This document shows, piece after piece, positions 16,367 to 26,454 of a stretch of 64,000 nucleotides of DNA. The translations under genes were made by a program, and so were the position numbers. The notes under the pieces are model-generated. The model had not been told where the DNA came from, made no database searches, and worked only from the letters and a program-made list of their open reading frames with translations. The stretch covers positions 1 through 64,000 of the forward strand of contig JAJQAC010000016.1 of the NCBI GenBank assembly GCA_021204025.1, given 5' to 3'. This stretch comes from Clostridiales bacterium (lineage in GTDB: Bacteria; Bacillota; Clostridia; Lachnospirales; Lachnospiraceae). Every line of letters begins with the position of its first letter. The first letter of the stretch is position 1.

Positions 16367-17929
16367 ATGACACGGACATTTGCGGCGATTAATGTGGATC
16401 CTTATCAGATGGAGCTTGGCATCTATGAGATGTCCGAGCGGATCGGCATGCGGTCGGTGGATCATGTGCAACATATGATGGGATCAGGGATAGAAAGTTA
16501 CACGGACGGCAAGATCAGTTATCACCAGGTAGAAGAGATGTGTGAGGTGCTTGCTGATTTTAACCGCATTATGAAGGGATATCAGGTGGCGGCATACCGG
16601 GCGTATGCGGCCAATTCGGTGCGCGACGCGCTCAACAGCCGGATTGTGCTGGACCAGATCCGGGTGAGAACCGGAATTGAGGTGCGGGTGATTAGTAACG
16701 CAGAACTCCGGTTTATGAATTACAAGGCAATCGCGGTAAAGGATGTTGAATTTCAGAAATCGATTCAGAAGGGTACCGCGGTTGTGACGGTCGGTTTTGG
16801 CAGTACCCATTTTTCTGTTTTTGATAAAGATGCGCTGATCTCGTCACAGAACCTGTCTCTTGGGGTAATGCAGCTTTATGACAGGGCGCTGAGCGCTAAT
16901 GTGACAACCGAGCAGGAAAAAGATCTGATCTGCGAGATGATTGATAATGAACTGGTTTCCTTTCGTAAGATATATCTGAAGGATCGGGAGATCCGGACGT
17001 TGATCGCGACGGGTAGGCCAATTATGAATATCTTCTTTAAGCTGCAGGGGAAGGACATGAAGAGAGGTTACCTTTCTGCAGCGGAATTTAAACATTTCTT
17101 TGAAGTGATCCGGAAAATGTCTATCGAGCAGCTGGAGGATTATTTTGAGCTGAATACACAGACTGCAACACAGTTATTTCCGACTGTCGCGGTCTTTGAA
17201 CGGGTAATGGAAATCACTGGTGCTGAGACGATGTGGATACCGGGGACAAGGATTACCGACGGCATGGCGGCGAGACATGCTGAAGAGAGGAAATTTATCC
17301 GATTTGATCACAATTTTGATCATGATATTATCGCGATATGCCGTAATATGGCAAAGCGGTATAAATGTTATATGCCGCATATCCAGGCGGTAGAACGGAT
17401 TGCTCTCAAAATTTTTGATGCCCTGAAAAAATATCATGGACTGAAGGCAAGAGAACAGCTGTTACTGTTAATCTCTGCGGATCTTCATGATTGCGGTAAT
17501 TTTATTACCATGTATGAAGCGTCCGACTGCGCATATAGTATTGTAATGGAGTCGGAGATTGTCGGGTTGTCGCATATGGAGCAGGAGATCGTGGCGAATG
17601 TCGTACGTTATCACGGACAGGAGTTTGGCTATGACGACATGGGGATTGAGGAACGGACTGACTGGGGCGGACGTTTGTCGACGCCGGACAATCTGAGCAT
17701 GACGGTGGCAAAACTGACCGCAATGCTGCGGCTGGCAATCGCTCTTGACAGCGGACAGAAAAATAAACTGGAGGACTGCCGGTTATCCGTCAAGGGAGAT
17801 GAGCTGGTGATAACGACAGGCTGCAGCAGTGACATTACACTGGAAAAAATATCCGTTGAGCAATGTGAGGATTTCTTCCGGGAAATTTTTGGGATCTGTC
17901 CGGTGTTGAAGCAGAAAAAGAAGGTGTAG
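16367..17929 (+). CDS. ppx: Ppx/GppA-family phosphatase with HD domain
   Basis: The 520-residue protein combines an ASKHA-fold Ppx/GppA phosphatase domain (residues about 1-305; TVGFGSTHFSVF and ATGRPIMNI are phosphate-binding blocks) with a C-terminal HD-type domain (HIQAVERIALKIFDAL, SADLHDCGN). Members hydrolyse polyphosphate or pppGpp. The gene ends 2 bases before ppk, so both ends of polyphosphate turnover lie in one operon, which favours exopolyphosphatase. The N-terminal ASKHA glycine motif is less typical than in Escherichia coli Ppx (INVDPYQMELG in place of IDxGSNS), so the enzyme may differ in substrate. Confidence 0.8.
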   Translation: MTRTFAAINVDPYQMELGIYEMSERIGMRSVDHVQHMMGSGIESYTDGKISYHQVEEMCEVLADFNRIMKGYQVAAYRAYAANSVRDALNSRIVLDQIRVRTGIEVRVISNAELRFMNYKAIAVKDVEFQKSIQKGTAVVTVGFGSTHFSVFDKDALISSQNLSLGVMQLYDRALSANVTTEQEKDLICEMIDNELVSFRKIYLKDREIRTLIATGRPIMNIFFKLQGKDMKRGYLSAAEFKHFFEVIRKMSIEQLEDYFELNTQTATQLFPTVAVFERVMEITGAETMWIPGTRITDGMAARHAEERKFIRFDHNFDHDIIAICRNMAKRYKCYMPHIQAVERIALKIFDALKKYHGLKAREQLLLLISADLHDCGNFITMYEASDCAYSIVMESEIVGLSHMEQEIVANVVRYHGQEFGYDDMGIEERTDWGGRLSTPDNLSMTVAKLTAMLRLAIALDSGQKNKLEDCRLSVKGDELVITTGCSSDITLEKISVEQCEDFFREIFGICPVLKQKKKV

Positions 17930-17931
17930 AT

Positions 17932-20109
17932 ATGGCAGAAAAAGTGACGAAAAAAATCGCGGAAGCAGAAGAAAAGAATCCTTATGAGGATCCGAAAAAT
18001 TATATTAACCGGGAGCTGAGCTGGCTGGAATTTGATTATCGGATCCTGAATGAAGCCAGAGATAAAAATGTTCCGCTGTTTGAACGATTAAAATTCCTGA
18101 GTATTACGGCATCCAATCTGGATGAGTTTTTTATGGTGCGGGTAGCGACGTTAAAAAATCAGGTCCGTGATAAGAATAAAAGGGTGGATATCGCCGGAAT
18201 GAGGCCGCAGGAGCAGTTGGATCAGATCGGGAGGAAAGCTCATGATCTGGTAGAACGACAGTATACGACCTATAATCGTTCTATTTTGCCGGCGTTAAAG
18301 CAGGAAGGACTGCGGATTATCAGCGCGTATACGGAACTGACGGATCAGGAAGCAAAATATGTAGATAAATATTTTCATGAATTTGTTTACCCTGTGCTGA
18401 CGCCAATGGCGGTTGACTCTTCGCGGCCGTTTCCGCTGGTGCGAAATAAGTCGCTTAATATCGCAGCGCTTCTGCAGAAAAAGAACGGCGATGAAGAACT
18501 GGAATTTGCGACCGTACAGGTGCCGACGGTGCTTCCCCGTTTTGTCGAGCTCCCGGAAGATGTCAGTGAAACACGCAGTGTGATTCTGCTGGAGGAAATT
18601 ATTGAGCGGAATATGCACGAGCTTTTTTTGAATTACCATATCATTACAGCGCATCCGTACCGGATTATGAGAGACGCGGATTTTGCCCTGGATGAGGAGG
18701 ATGTGGATGATCTGCTGGAAGAGATCGAGAAACAGCTGAAGACCCGGCAGAGAGGCGATGTGATCCGGCTGGAAGTAGAGGAGCGCGCCGATAAACGGCT
18801 GCTCGAGATATTAAAAGAGGAGATGGAGGTTGAAAACGACGCGGTTTATGAGATCAGCGGACCTCTGGATCTGACGTTTCTGATGAAGATGTACAGCCTG
18901 GAGGGGTTTGATGATCTGAAAGAGGAACCGTATACACCTCAGCCGATCCCAGCGCTGATGAATGACGATGATATTTTCACAAATATCCGTAAGGGAGATA
19001 TCCTGCTGCACCATCCGTACCAGACATTTGATCCGGTGGTCGATTTTGTACGGACGGCGTCCACGGATCCGGATGTCCTGGCGATTAAACAGACATTGTA
19101 CCGGGTGAGCGGACATTCGCCGATTATCGCGGCGCTGGCTGAGGCGGCGGAGAACGGCAAGCAGGTCTCGGTGCTGGTCGAGCTGAAGGCGAGGTTCGAC
19201 GAGGAAAATAATATTAACTGGGCAAAGAAGCTGGAAAAGGCAGGCTGCCATGTAATTTACGGATTGGTCGGGTTAAAGACACATTGTAAGATTACACTGG
19301 TTGTTCGCCGTGAGGAAGACGGGCTTCGGAGATATGTGCATCTGGGTACCGGCAACTATAATGATTCTACTGCGAAACTTTATACAGATTGTGGACTTCT
19401 GACGTGTGCGCCGAAATTTGGCGAGGATGCGACTGCGGTATTTAATATGCTGTCCGGTTACTCGGAACCGCCGGTATGGAATAAACTGGTGCTGGCTCCG
19501 CTGTGGTTGCGCGGGCGGGTGATCCGGCTGATCCGCCGGGAGACAGAGAATGCCCGTCAGGGAAAACCGGCGCATATCATGGCAAAAATGAATTCTCTTT
19601 GTGATAAAGAGGTTATTGCTCATCTCTACGAGGCTTCCTGCGCGGGAGTGAAGATCGAACTGGTTGTACGGGGCATCTGTTCGCTGCGGGCCGGCGTACC
19701 GGGGTTGAGCGAAAATATCAGTGTACATTCGATCGTCGGCAATTTCCTGGAGCATGCGCGGATTCTCTATGTGGAGAACGGCGGAAGCCCGCAGGTCTAT
19801 ATGGGAAGTGCTGACTGGATGCCGCGCAATCTGGATAACCGGGTCGAGATCATGTTCCCGGTGGAGGATCCGGAGTTAAAGGCGCAGGTACTTCATATCC
19901 TTCAGGTGCAGCTTGAGGATAATACCAAGGCACATATCCTGCAGCCGGACGGAACCTATGCGAAGATTGACCGGCGCGGAAGAAAAGTGCTGATTACGGC
20001 GCAGGCGCAGTTTTGCAGGGAGGCTGCAGAAATGGCCAGGGAAGCTGCGATGGAATCGATCAGAGACCGTGATAAGCGGGTATTTGTGCCGATCGGTTCG
20101 GAGGAATAG
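17932..20109 (+). CDS. ppk1: Polyphosphate kinase 1
   Basis: The 725-residue protein has the full PPK1 layout: N-terminal helical domain (NYINRELSWLEFDYRIL), head domain, and two phospholipase-D-like C-terminal domains. The phosphohistidine motif is seen as GLKTHCKITLV, and a second block VKIELVVRGICSLRAGVPG carries conserved basic residues. It reversibly makes polyphosphate from ATP. The gene follows ppx after two bases. A highly charged N-terminal tail rich in Glu and Lys precedes the conserved part. Confidence 0.93.
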   Translation: MAEKVTKKIAEAEEKNPYEDPKNYINRELSWLEFDYRILNEARDKNVPLFERLKFLSITASNLDEFFMVRVATLKNQVRDKNKRVDIAGMRPQEQLDQIGRKAHDLVERQYTTYNRSILPALKQEGLRIISAYTELTDQEAKYVDKYFHEFVYPVLTPMAVDSSRPFPLVRNKSLNIAALLQKKNGDEELEFATVQVPTVLPRFVELPEDVSETRSVILLEEIIERNMHELFLNYHIITAHPYRIMRDADFALDEEDVDDLLEEIEKQLKTRQRGDVIRLEVEERADKRLLEILKEEMEVENDAVYEISGPLDLTFLMKMYSLEGFDDLKEEPYTPQPIPALMNDDDIFTNIRKGDILLHHPYQTFDPVVDFVRTASTDPDVLAIKQTLYRVSGHSPIIAALAEAAENGKQVSVLVELKARFDEENNINWAKKLEKAGCHVIYGLVGLKTHCKITLVVRREEDGLRRYVHLGTGNYNDSTAKLYTDCGLLTCAPKFGEDATAVFNMLSGYSEPPVWNKLVLAPLWLRGRVIRLIRRETENARQGKPAHIMAKMNSLCDKEVIAHLYEASCAGVKIELVVRGICSLRAGVPGLSENISVHSIVGNFLEHARILYVENGGSPQVYMGSADWMPRNLDNRVEIMFPVEDPELKAQVLHILQVQLEDNTKAHILQPDGTYAKIDRRGRKVLITAQAQFCREAAEMAREAAMESIRDRDKRVFVPIGSEE

Positions 20110-20141
20110 GAACTCACTTGTGATACCCATGGAGGACATGT

Positions 20142-21230
20142 ATGGCACAGACGACAGAAGAATGCCTGGATTTTTTAAAAGAGGCAAAAGAGGTTTTGGA
20201 GGACATACAGACGCTGAAGGCAGACGAAGACAATAAAGCAGAGAAGGAGCAGCAGCTTGAACGGTCTTATGAAGCCGAAAAAAAGCGCAGAAACGACACG
20301 ATTCAGCAGACGATTAAAAAGCGCAGGGACGAGATACGGACCAGCTATGACAGGGAACTTGCCAAAGCGCAGGAGCAGTTAAAAAAGACCCGGGCGAAGC
20401 GGGAGAAAGCCCGCAGCCAGGGAATCAAAGAGCGTATTGCGGATGAAACAGAAGGTTATCACAATGATATTCTGTCGGTGCGCACGCAGATTAAAAACTG
20501 TGCTCATCAGAAACATCTGCCGTTTATCTGCCGGTCACAGATGTACTACAGTCTGTATTTTCCGCGGCATTTCAAGGAAATTCTGGTGTTTCTGCTGTTT
20601 GTACTGATTTTCTTTGCCGCTTTTCCCTGTGGAGTCTATCTGCTTATCCCAAAGCGCCGTCCGCTCTGGCTGGCTGTCATCTATATAGTGGATCTTCTGA
20701 TTGTGGGTGGGATTTATATTTTTATCGGGAATCATACAAAACTTCTGTATATGGAAGCACTGCGTGAGTGCAGAGGATATTTTGATCAGATTTATGAACT
20801 GAAAAAAAATATCCGCCGGACGACCCGGTCGATCCGCAGGGATCGCAATGAGGAACATTACAATCTGGGAAAATTTGATGATGAGATTTCGCGGCTGCAG
20901 AAGGAACTGGATGATGTAGCAGCTGGCAAGAAGGAAGCGCTTAACACATATGAGAATGTAACAAAAAATATTCTTACAGATGAGATTGAGAGCAGCTTTC
21001 AGACACAGCTGGAAGAGCTTGAGCAGGAACATGCGCAGGCGGAAATGGATCTGCAGGTGGTTCGTGAGGAATTGAAAAAGAAACGGCTTGACGCTGCGGA
21101 AAATTACAGCTCGCATCTGGGGAAGGAATTTATGGATCCTGCGAAAGTTGCAAAGCTGTGCCTGATCGTCCAGGAGGGACATGCATCGAGTGTCACGGAG
21201 GCGATCGAGTGGTATAAGGAGAACGAGTAG
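20142..21230 (+). CDS. Coiled-coil protein with two central membrane helices, function unknown
   Basis: The 362-residue protein has a long charged N-terminal coiled coil (about 1-125, rich in Lys/Glu/Arg/Gln), two adjacent transmembrane helices (about 145-195: ILVFLLFVLIFFAAFPCGVYLL and LAVIYIVDLLIVGGIYIFIG), and a second long coiled coil (about 200-345). Both coiled-coil ends should lie on the same side of the membrane. I do not recognise the family. Similar hairpin proteins often scaffold or tether. The ATG follows GGAGGACATGT, and a terminator overlaps its end. It may belong to the ppx-ppk transcript, as the gap is only 32 bases. Confidence 0.7.
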   Translation: MAQTTEECLDFLKEAKEVLEDIQTLKADEDNKAEKEQQLERSYEAEKKRRNDTIQQTIKKRRDEIRTSYDRELAKAQEQLKKTRAKREKARSQGIKERIADETEGYHNDILSVRTQIKNCAHQKHLPFICRSQMYYSLYFPRHFKEILVFLLFVLIFFAAFPCGVYLLIPKRRPLWLAVIYIVDLLIVGGIYIFIGNHTKLLYMEALRECRGYFDQIYELKKNIRRTTRSIRRDRNEEHYNLGKFDDEISRLQKELDDVAAGKKEALNTYENVTKNILTDEIESSFQTQLEELEQEHAQAEMDLQVVREELKKKRLDAAENYSSHLGKEFMDPAKVAKLCLIVQEGHASSVTEAIEWYKENE

Positions 21231-21255
21231 CGGTCAGAGGCTGCTGCTCGTTTTA
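21223..21255 (+). terminator. Rho-independent terminator
   Basis: ACGAGTAGC pairs with GCTGCTCGT (one G-T pair), followed by TTTTAT. It overlaps the final codons of the coiled-coil gene. Confidence 0.7.
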
Positions 21256-21256
21256 T

Positions 21257-21323
21257 ATGCGCAGGGCCGGGTAAGGAATTTTTGCGGCTAATGCCGCACC
21301 CGGCTCGCGCGGCGAGTACGAGG
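21257..21323 (+). repeat. Dispersed repeat, copy 1
   Basis: ATGCGCAGGGCCGGGTA and the downstream TTTGCGGCT and GCACCCGG blocks recur at 28806. Nested pairing is possible (CCGGGT with ACCCGG, GCGGC with GCCGC). Both copies begin immediately after the T-run of a terminator. Confidence 0.55.
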
Positions 21324-21392
21324 CCAAAAACCGCCTCCTGCTTGATTAAGAATACCTATGATAATGAAAGCGAGAGAAGAGAAGGGATAAAA

Positions 21393-22760
21393 ATGAAGAA
21401 AAAAGAGAATCGTTCGCGTGATGAACGGCTGTTGAATGACCCGGTGGAAAAGGTAATTCCTCAGATGGCGATACCGACGATTATATCGATGCTGATCACA
21501 TCGATTTATAATATGGCGGATACTTTTTTTGTGAGTCAGATCGGGACTTCTGCCTCAGGCGCTGTGGGTATCATTTTCTCCGCTATGGCGATGATCCAGG
21601 CGTGTTCCTTTATGATTGGTATGGGCGCAGGCAATAACGTATCAAGAATTCTGGGATCCGGGCATCATGAGCTGGCGAAGAGATTCGCGTCGACGGCGTG
21701 GTTTACAGGGTTTGGCTTTGGCTGCGTGATCGCAATCTTGGGGCAGGTTTATATGAGACCGCTGGTTATGCTGCTGGGGTCGACGGAGACGATCGCTCCT
21801 TATGCCATGGATTATGCCAGGTACATATTTTTAGCGGCACCTTTTATGATGTGTTCACTGATCATGAATAATCTGCTGCGTCTTCAGGGACTTGCGGTTT
21901 ACGCGATGGTCGGCATTACGACCGGCGGCATCCTGAATATGGTGCTGGATCCGATCTTTATCTTTGGTCTGGGAATGGGAACGGCTGGCGCGGGGCTCGC
22001 GACAGGGACGTCGCAGGTAGTGAGTTTCTGTATCCTGCTTTATATGAGTAATTCGCGGAAAGAGACGATTCACATCAGCCTGCGTAATTTCCGGCCGTCG
22101 TTCAGGATCTACGGGGATATTCTTTATTGTGGCATACCGTCTCTGGCGAGACAGGGCGTTGCCAGTGTCTCAACGGTGGTTCTGAATACAATTGCGGGAC
22201 AGTATGGAGATGCCGCCATCGCGGCGATGTCGATTGTTTCCCGCTATACCATGTTTATTAATTCCGTTGTCGTTGGTTTCGGACAGGGATTTCAGCCTGT
22301 ATGTGGTTTTAGCTTTGGCGCAAAAAAATATGCCCGTGTGAAACAGGCATTCTGGTTTTGCGTGAAAGTAGCAACAGGGGTGCTGCTTGTACTTTGTCTT
22401 GTATCCCTGGTGCTTTCCGGTAATATCGTGCGGGTATTCCGGCGGGATGACGCAGAGGTTATCGCGATTGGCACGTTTGCGCTGCGGGCGCAACTGTGTA
22501 CGATGCCACTCTGGGGATTTTATACGATGAGTAATATGTTTTCTCAGTCCATCGGTTATGGAGTTCGTGCGACCATTATCTCCTGCGCGAGACAGGGGCT
22601 CTTCCTGGTGCCGGTTCTTCTGGTGCTTCCAAGGCTTTTTGGACTGACGGGACTGCAATTATCGCAGCCGACCTCGGATGTGCTGTCTTTTATCCTTTCG
22701 GTTGTGTTAGTGACGAATATTCTGAAAGAACTTGACCGTATGTCAGAAACTGATAAATGA
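21393..22760 (+). CDS. MATE family efflux transporter
   Basis: The 455-residue protein has about twelve hydrophobic helices and the MATE-typical N-terminal block (IPQMAIPTIISMLITSIYNMADTFFVSQ), with a related block in the second half (GIPSLARQGVASVSTVVLNTIAG). It exports cationic or other small molecules, usually driven by sodium or protons. The ATG at 21393 follows AGAAGGGA; the track's first 37 residues read through the repeat at 21257 and are rejected. It is followed by a heterodimeric ABC exporter after 24 bases, so the three may form one multidrug-type operon. Confidence 0.88.
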   Translation: MKKKENRSRDERLLNDPVEKVIPQMAIPTIISMLITSIYNMADTFFVSQIGTSASGAVGIIFSAMAMIQACSFMIGMGAGNNVSRILGSGHHELAKRFASTAWFTGFGFGCVIAILGQVYMRPLVMLLGSTETIAPYAMDYARYIFLAAPFMMCSLIMNNLLRLQGLAVYAMVGITTGGILNMVLDPIFIFGLGMGTAGAGLATGTSQVVSFCILLYMSNSRKETIHISLRNFRPSFRIYGDILYCGIPSLARQGVASVSTVVLNTIAGQYGDAAIAAMSIVSRYTMFINSVVVGFGQGFQPVCGFSFGAKKYARVKQAFWFCVKVATGVLLVLCLVSLVLSGNIVRVFRRDDAEVIAIGTFALRAQLCTMPLWGFYTMSNMFSQSIGYGVRATIISCARQGLFLVPVLLVLPRLFGLTGLQLSQPTSDVLSFILSVVLVTNILKELDRMSETDK

Positions 22761-22784
22761 TAAGTTGCAGGGGTAAGTAAGGGT

Positions 22785-24518
22785 ATGGAGCATTATCGTG
22801 AATCTGTGAAGAAGAATCTTCGGTATTTTATTCTGGGGCCTTTCTTTATGGTAATCGAGGCCTGCGGAGAGTTTATCCTTCCGTATCTGAATGCCAATAT
22901 TATTAATTATGGCGCGGCTACAGGGGATGTCGGTTACATCTTAAGGAATGGATTTTACATGGCAGTTATCGCGGTCGTTATGCTGGCAGCCGGTGTGCTG
23001 GGCGGGTATTTCGCGATCAATGGAGCCTCGCGGCTGGCAGCGGATGTCAGGATGAAGGTTTATGCCCGGATCCAGAAGTTTTCATTCGCGAATATCGATG
23101 AGTTTTCAACGGGCTCGCTGATCACGCGGGTAACCAATGATATTACGCAGATACAGAACTTTGTGCAGAGTCTGCTGAGAGGTTGTTTTCGCAGTCCGAT
23201 CATGATGATTGGGGCAATTGTCATGTCTTTTTATTTGAATGCACAGTTGGCTGTCGTGATCTGTATTGTAATTCCGATTCTGGCTTTTTCCATTTATTAT
23301 GTCATTATCAAAGCTATGCCGCGGTATACGGCCATGCAGCAGCAACTGGATGACATGAATAATGAGATCAACGAAACGATCACGAATGAGCGGGTAATCA
23401 AATCCTTTGTACGGGAAGAGTATGAGCAGGAGAAGTTTGCGGGAGTCAATGAAGGATTACGTGTAAAGAGTATCCGCGCGCTTGCGCTGATGATTCTGTT
23501 GCAGCCGATGTCTACGCTGGCGATCAATATCACGACGCTGGCAGTGGTGTGGATCGCGGGCTGCCAGATCATTATCGGTGGGATGGAGATCGGGACGCTG
23601 ACTGCATTTATCACCTATCTGTCGCAGATTTTGAATGCACTGAATTTCCTGGCGAATATTTTCCTGCAGGGGACTCGCGCCGCTGCCTCTGACCGGCGGA
23701 TTAAGGAGGTCCTGACAGCGAAAATAGACCTGACGGATGATGACCTGAAGGGAAAAGGTCAGGAAGTAAAGGACGGAGAGATCGAATTTCGTCATGTATC
23801 CTTCCGGTACTTTAAGAATAATCCGGAGAAGGTACTGGATGATGTCAGCTTTACGATACATGACGGCGAATTTATTGGTCTTGTGGGTTCGACCGGAAGC
23901 GGTAAGAGCACATTGATCTCGCTGATTCCAAGACTTTATGACGCGGATGAGGGAACTGTGCTGGTCGGCGGACATGACGTGCGTGAGTATACGTTGTATG
24001 ATCTGCGGGAAAAGGTATCCGTGGTGTTGCAGCAAAATACACTTTTTTCCGGTACGATTGCGGAAAATCTGCGGTGGGGCAGAGAAGATGCGACGCAGGA
24101 AGACATGGAATGGGCATGCAGAATCGCCCACGCGAAAGAATTTATCGATGATTTCCGTGAGGGATATGAGATGGAACTGGAACAGGGCGGACGAAATCTT
24201 TCCGGTGGTCAGCGGCAGCGGCTGTGCATAGCGAGAGCGCTTTTAAAGCGGCCAAAGATCCTGATCCTGGATGACTCGACAAGCGCTGTGGATACGGCGA
24301 CGGATGCGGGGATCCGGCAGGCATTTCACAGAGAACTGACTGGGATGACAAAGATTGTGATTGCCCAGAGAATCAGTTCGGTTATCGACGCGGACAAGAT
24401 CCTTGTGATGGAGGATGGCCGGATATCTGATATCGGCCGTCATGAAGAACTGATCCGGCGATGCGTTCCGTATCAGGAGATTTATTACTCCCAGAAGGAC
24501 AGGGAGGTGGAAGCATGA
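22785..24518 (+). CDS. ABC exporter half-transporter, degenerate-site subunit
   Basis: The 577-residue protein has six N-terminal membrane helices and a C-terminal nucleotide-binding domain with GSTGSGKST (Walker A) and LSGGQRQR (signature). Two catalytic residues are replaced: the Walker B end reads LILDDSTS, with Asp where the catalytic Glu should be, and the switch region reads IVIAQRISS, with Gln in place of His. This is the pattern of the degenerate half of heterodimeric exporters such as BmrCD and TM287/288. The partner gene overlaps its stop by ATGA. The exported compound is unknown; multidrug or peptide export is likely. Confidence 0.88.
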   Translation: MEHYRESVKKNLRYFILGPFFMVIEACGEFILPYLNANIINYGAATGDVGYILRNGFYMAVIAVVMLAAGVLGGYFAINGASRLAADVRMKVYARIQKFSFANIDEFSTGSLITRVTNDITQIQNFVQSLLRGCFRSPIMMIGAIVMSFYLNAQLAVVICIVIPILAFSIYYVIIKAMPRYTAMQQQLDDMNNEINETITNERVIKSFVREEYEQEKFAGVNEGLRVKSIRALALMILLQPMSTLAINITTLAVVWIAGCQIIIGGMEIGTLTAFITYLSQILNALNFLANIFLQGTRAAASDRRIKEVLTAKIDLTDDDLKGKGQEVKDGEIEFRHVSFRYFKNNPEKVLDDVSFTIHDGEFIGLVGSTGSGKSTLISLIPRLYDADEGTVLVGGHDVREYTLYDLREKVSVVLQQNTLFSGTIAENLRWGREDATQEDMEWACRIAHAKEFIDDFREGYEMELEQGGRNLSGGQRQRLCIARALLKRPKILILDDSTSAVDTATDAGIRQAFHRELTGMTKIVIAQRISSVIDADKILVMEDGRISDIGRHEELIRRCVPYQEIYYSQKDREVEA

Positions 24519-26434
24519 GCAGGACAGTCAGAAATGCAGTGGATGATTCTATGAAGAATCAGGTGCGTTATGAACGGCTGGAGAAAAAGTATGCCGGCGT
24601 GGGCAGTGGAGGTTCGCAACAGGTAAAGCAAATGCAGGTAACGAACCGTCCGTCCGCAATGAAGAGTCATGAGAAACCGAAAAACGCGATGCAGGTGATG
24701 GTTCGTCTGCTTCGTTATCTGGGAAAGGAGCAGGCGCTGGTAGCGGCGGCCTTGCTGGCAGTTGTACTCAATACGGTGTCGACGCTTGCCGGGTCGTATC
24801 TCTTAAGACCAATTATTAATCAGTTTATCCATGAGGCGGCAGATGGGGATATAGCGGCGGCGCTGGTCAGGGGACTGGCAGGTGCGCTGGCAGTGCTGGC
24901 GGTTGTGTATGTGGTCGCAGTGGTGACGCAGTGGTTCCAGCAGTGGATCATGCTGGATGTGTCGCAGCGTTCGCTGCAGCGGATGCGGGAAGAATTATTC
25001 GGCAAACTGCAGTCTCTGCCAATGAGTTACTTTGATAATCATTCGACCGGTGACGTTATGAGCCGGTTTACCAATGATGTGGATGCGATCGGGGAAATGC
25101 TGAATACGATGATCATCCGGTTGATTTCCGGGTTGATTACATTTGTCGGGACGCTGATTCTGATGTTGTATACGAATCTGATCCTGGGAATGATTACAGT
25201 TCTGATGACGCCGGTCCTGATTGCGATCAGCAGGGCGTTGATTAAGAGCGGGCAGGCGGCGTATTCGGAGCAACAGCGCAAACTTGGCATGCTGAATGGC
25301 TTTGCACAGGAATCGATTACCGGGGAAAAAGTCGTCAAAGTGTTTAATCATGAAGCGGTCGCAGTAGATGAGTTTTCTTATCTGAATGATTCACTGATGA
25401 ACGCGCAGATCCGCGCACAGTTCCGGGCCGGTATCATGGGACCGATCACTCATCAGCTGTGCAATGTCGCTTACGGTGTGGTGGCCTGTGTGGGAGCGAT
25501 TCTGGTTGTAAAGAGGGGATTTGATATCGGCGGACTGACGGTGTCGGTTAATTATACCCGGCAGTTTACGCGGCCGATTACGGAGATCTCCACACAGATG
25601 AATAATGTCTTTTCGGCGCTTGCGGGTGCGGAACGGGTCTTTGAGGTGCTGGATCTGCGGCCGGAGGGAGAGGACGATCAACCGGTCGAGATGGCGGAGA
25701 TCCAGGGGCATGTTGTGATCGATCATGTGAATTTCGGATATGTGCCGGAGGTGCCGGTGCTGCGGGATATCTCGCTTTACGCGAAACCGGGACAAAAGAT
25801 CGCGTTTGTCGGCTCGACCGGCGCGGGAAAGACGACGGTAACCAATCTGCTGTCGAGATTTTATGATATCCGGGAAGGCAGCATCACGATCGATGGTGTG
25901 CCGATCGAACAGATCGACCGGAGTTTTCTGCGCAGTCATGTGGCAATGGTTTTACAGGATACACATCTTTTTACAGGAACTGTACGGGAGAATATCCGCT
26001 ATGGCAGACTGGACGCGACGGACGAAGAGGTTGAGGAAGCGGCGAAGATTGCGTCGGCGCATTCTTTTATCATTCATCTGGAAAATGGTTATGATACACT
26101 GCTGGAGCATGACGGAGCAAATCTGTCGCAGGGGCAGAGGCAGCTGTTAAACATCGCGCGTGCCGCGCTCTCCCGGGCGCCTATCCTGATCCTTGACGAG
26201 GCGACGAGTTCTGTCGATACGCGGACGGAACGCCATATCGAGACGGGGATGGATGCGATCATGAAAAACCGCACGACGTTTGTCATCGCGCATCGCCTCT
26301 CAACAGTACGCAAGTCGGACGCGATTATGGTGCTGGAGAAAGGCCGGATTATCGAGAGAGGGACGCATGAGCAGTTGTTGGCGATGAATGGGAGATATGC
26401 GGATCTGTATCATGAGATTGTGGAGCTGGAGTAG
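24515..26434 (+). CDS. ABC exporter half-transporter, catalytic subunit
   Basis: The 639-residue protein has an N-terminal soluble extension of about 60 residues, six membrane helices and a nucleotide-binding domain. It keeps GSTGAGKTT, LILDEATSSVD with the catalytic Glu, and FVIAHRLST with the switch His, but its signature is LSQGQRQL rather than LSGGQ. It therefore supplies the intact ATPase site residues while its own altered signature faces the partner's degenerate site. The ATG at 24515 overlaps the preceding stop; the track's earlier ATG is rejected. The two genes clearly encode one heterodimer. Confidence 0.9.
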   Translation: MSRTVRNAVDDSMKNQVRYERLEKKYAGVGSGGSQQVKQMQVTNRPSAMKSHEKPKNAMQVMVRLLRYLGKEQALVAAALLAVVLNTVSTLAGSYLLRPIINQFIHEAADGDIAAALVRGLAGALAVLAVVYVVAVVTQWFQQWIMLDVSQRSLQRMREELFGKLQSLPMSYFDNHSTGDVMSRFTNDVDAIGEMLNTMIIRLISGLITFVGTLILMLYTNLILGMITVLMTPVLIAISRALIKSGQAAYSEQQRKLGMLNGFAQESITGEKVVKVFNHEAVAVDEFSYLNDSLMNAQIRAQFRAGIMGPITHQLCNVAYGVVACVGAILVVKRGFDIGGLTVSVNYTRQFTRPITEISTQMNNVFSALAGAERVFEVLDLRPEGEDDQPVEMAEIQGHVVIDHVNFGYVPEVPVLRDISLYAKPGQKIAFVGSTGAGKTTVTNLLSRFYDIREGSITIDGVPIEQIDRSFLRSHVAMVLQDTHLFTGTVRENIRYGRLDATDEEVEEAAKIASAHSFIIHLENGYDTLLEHDGANLSQGQRQLLNIARAALSRAPILILDEATSSVDTRTERHIETGMDAIMKNRTTFVIAHRLSTVRKSDAIMVLEKGRIIERGTHEQLLAMNGRYADLYHEIVELE

Positions 26435-26454
26435 GGAAGAACATCGGAGTTGTT

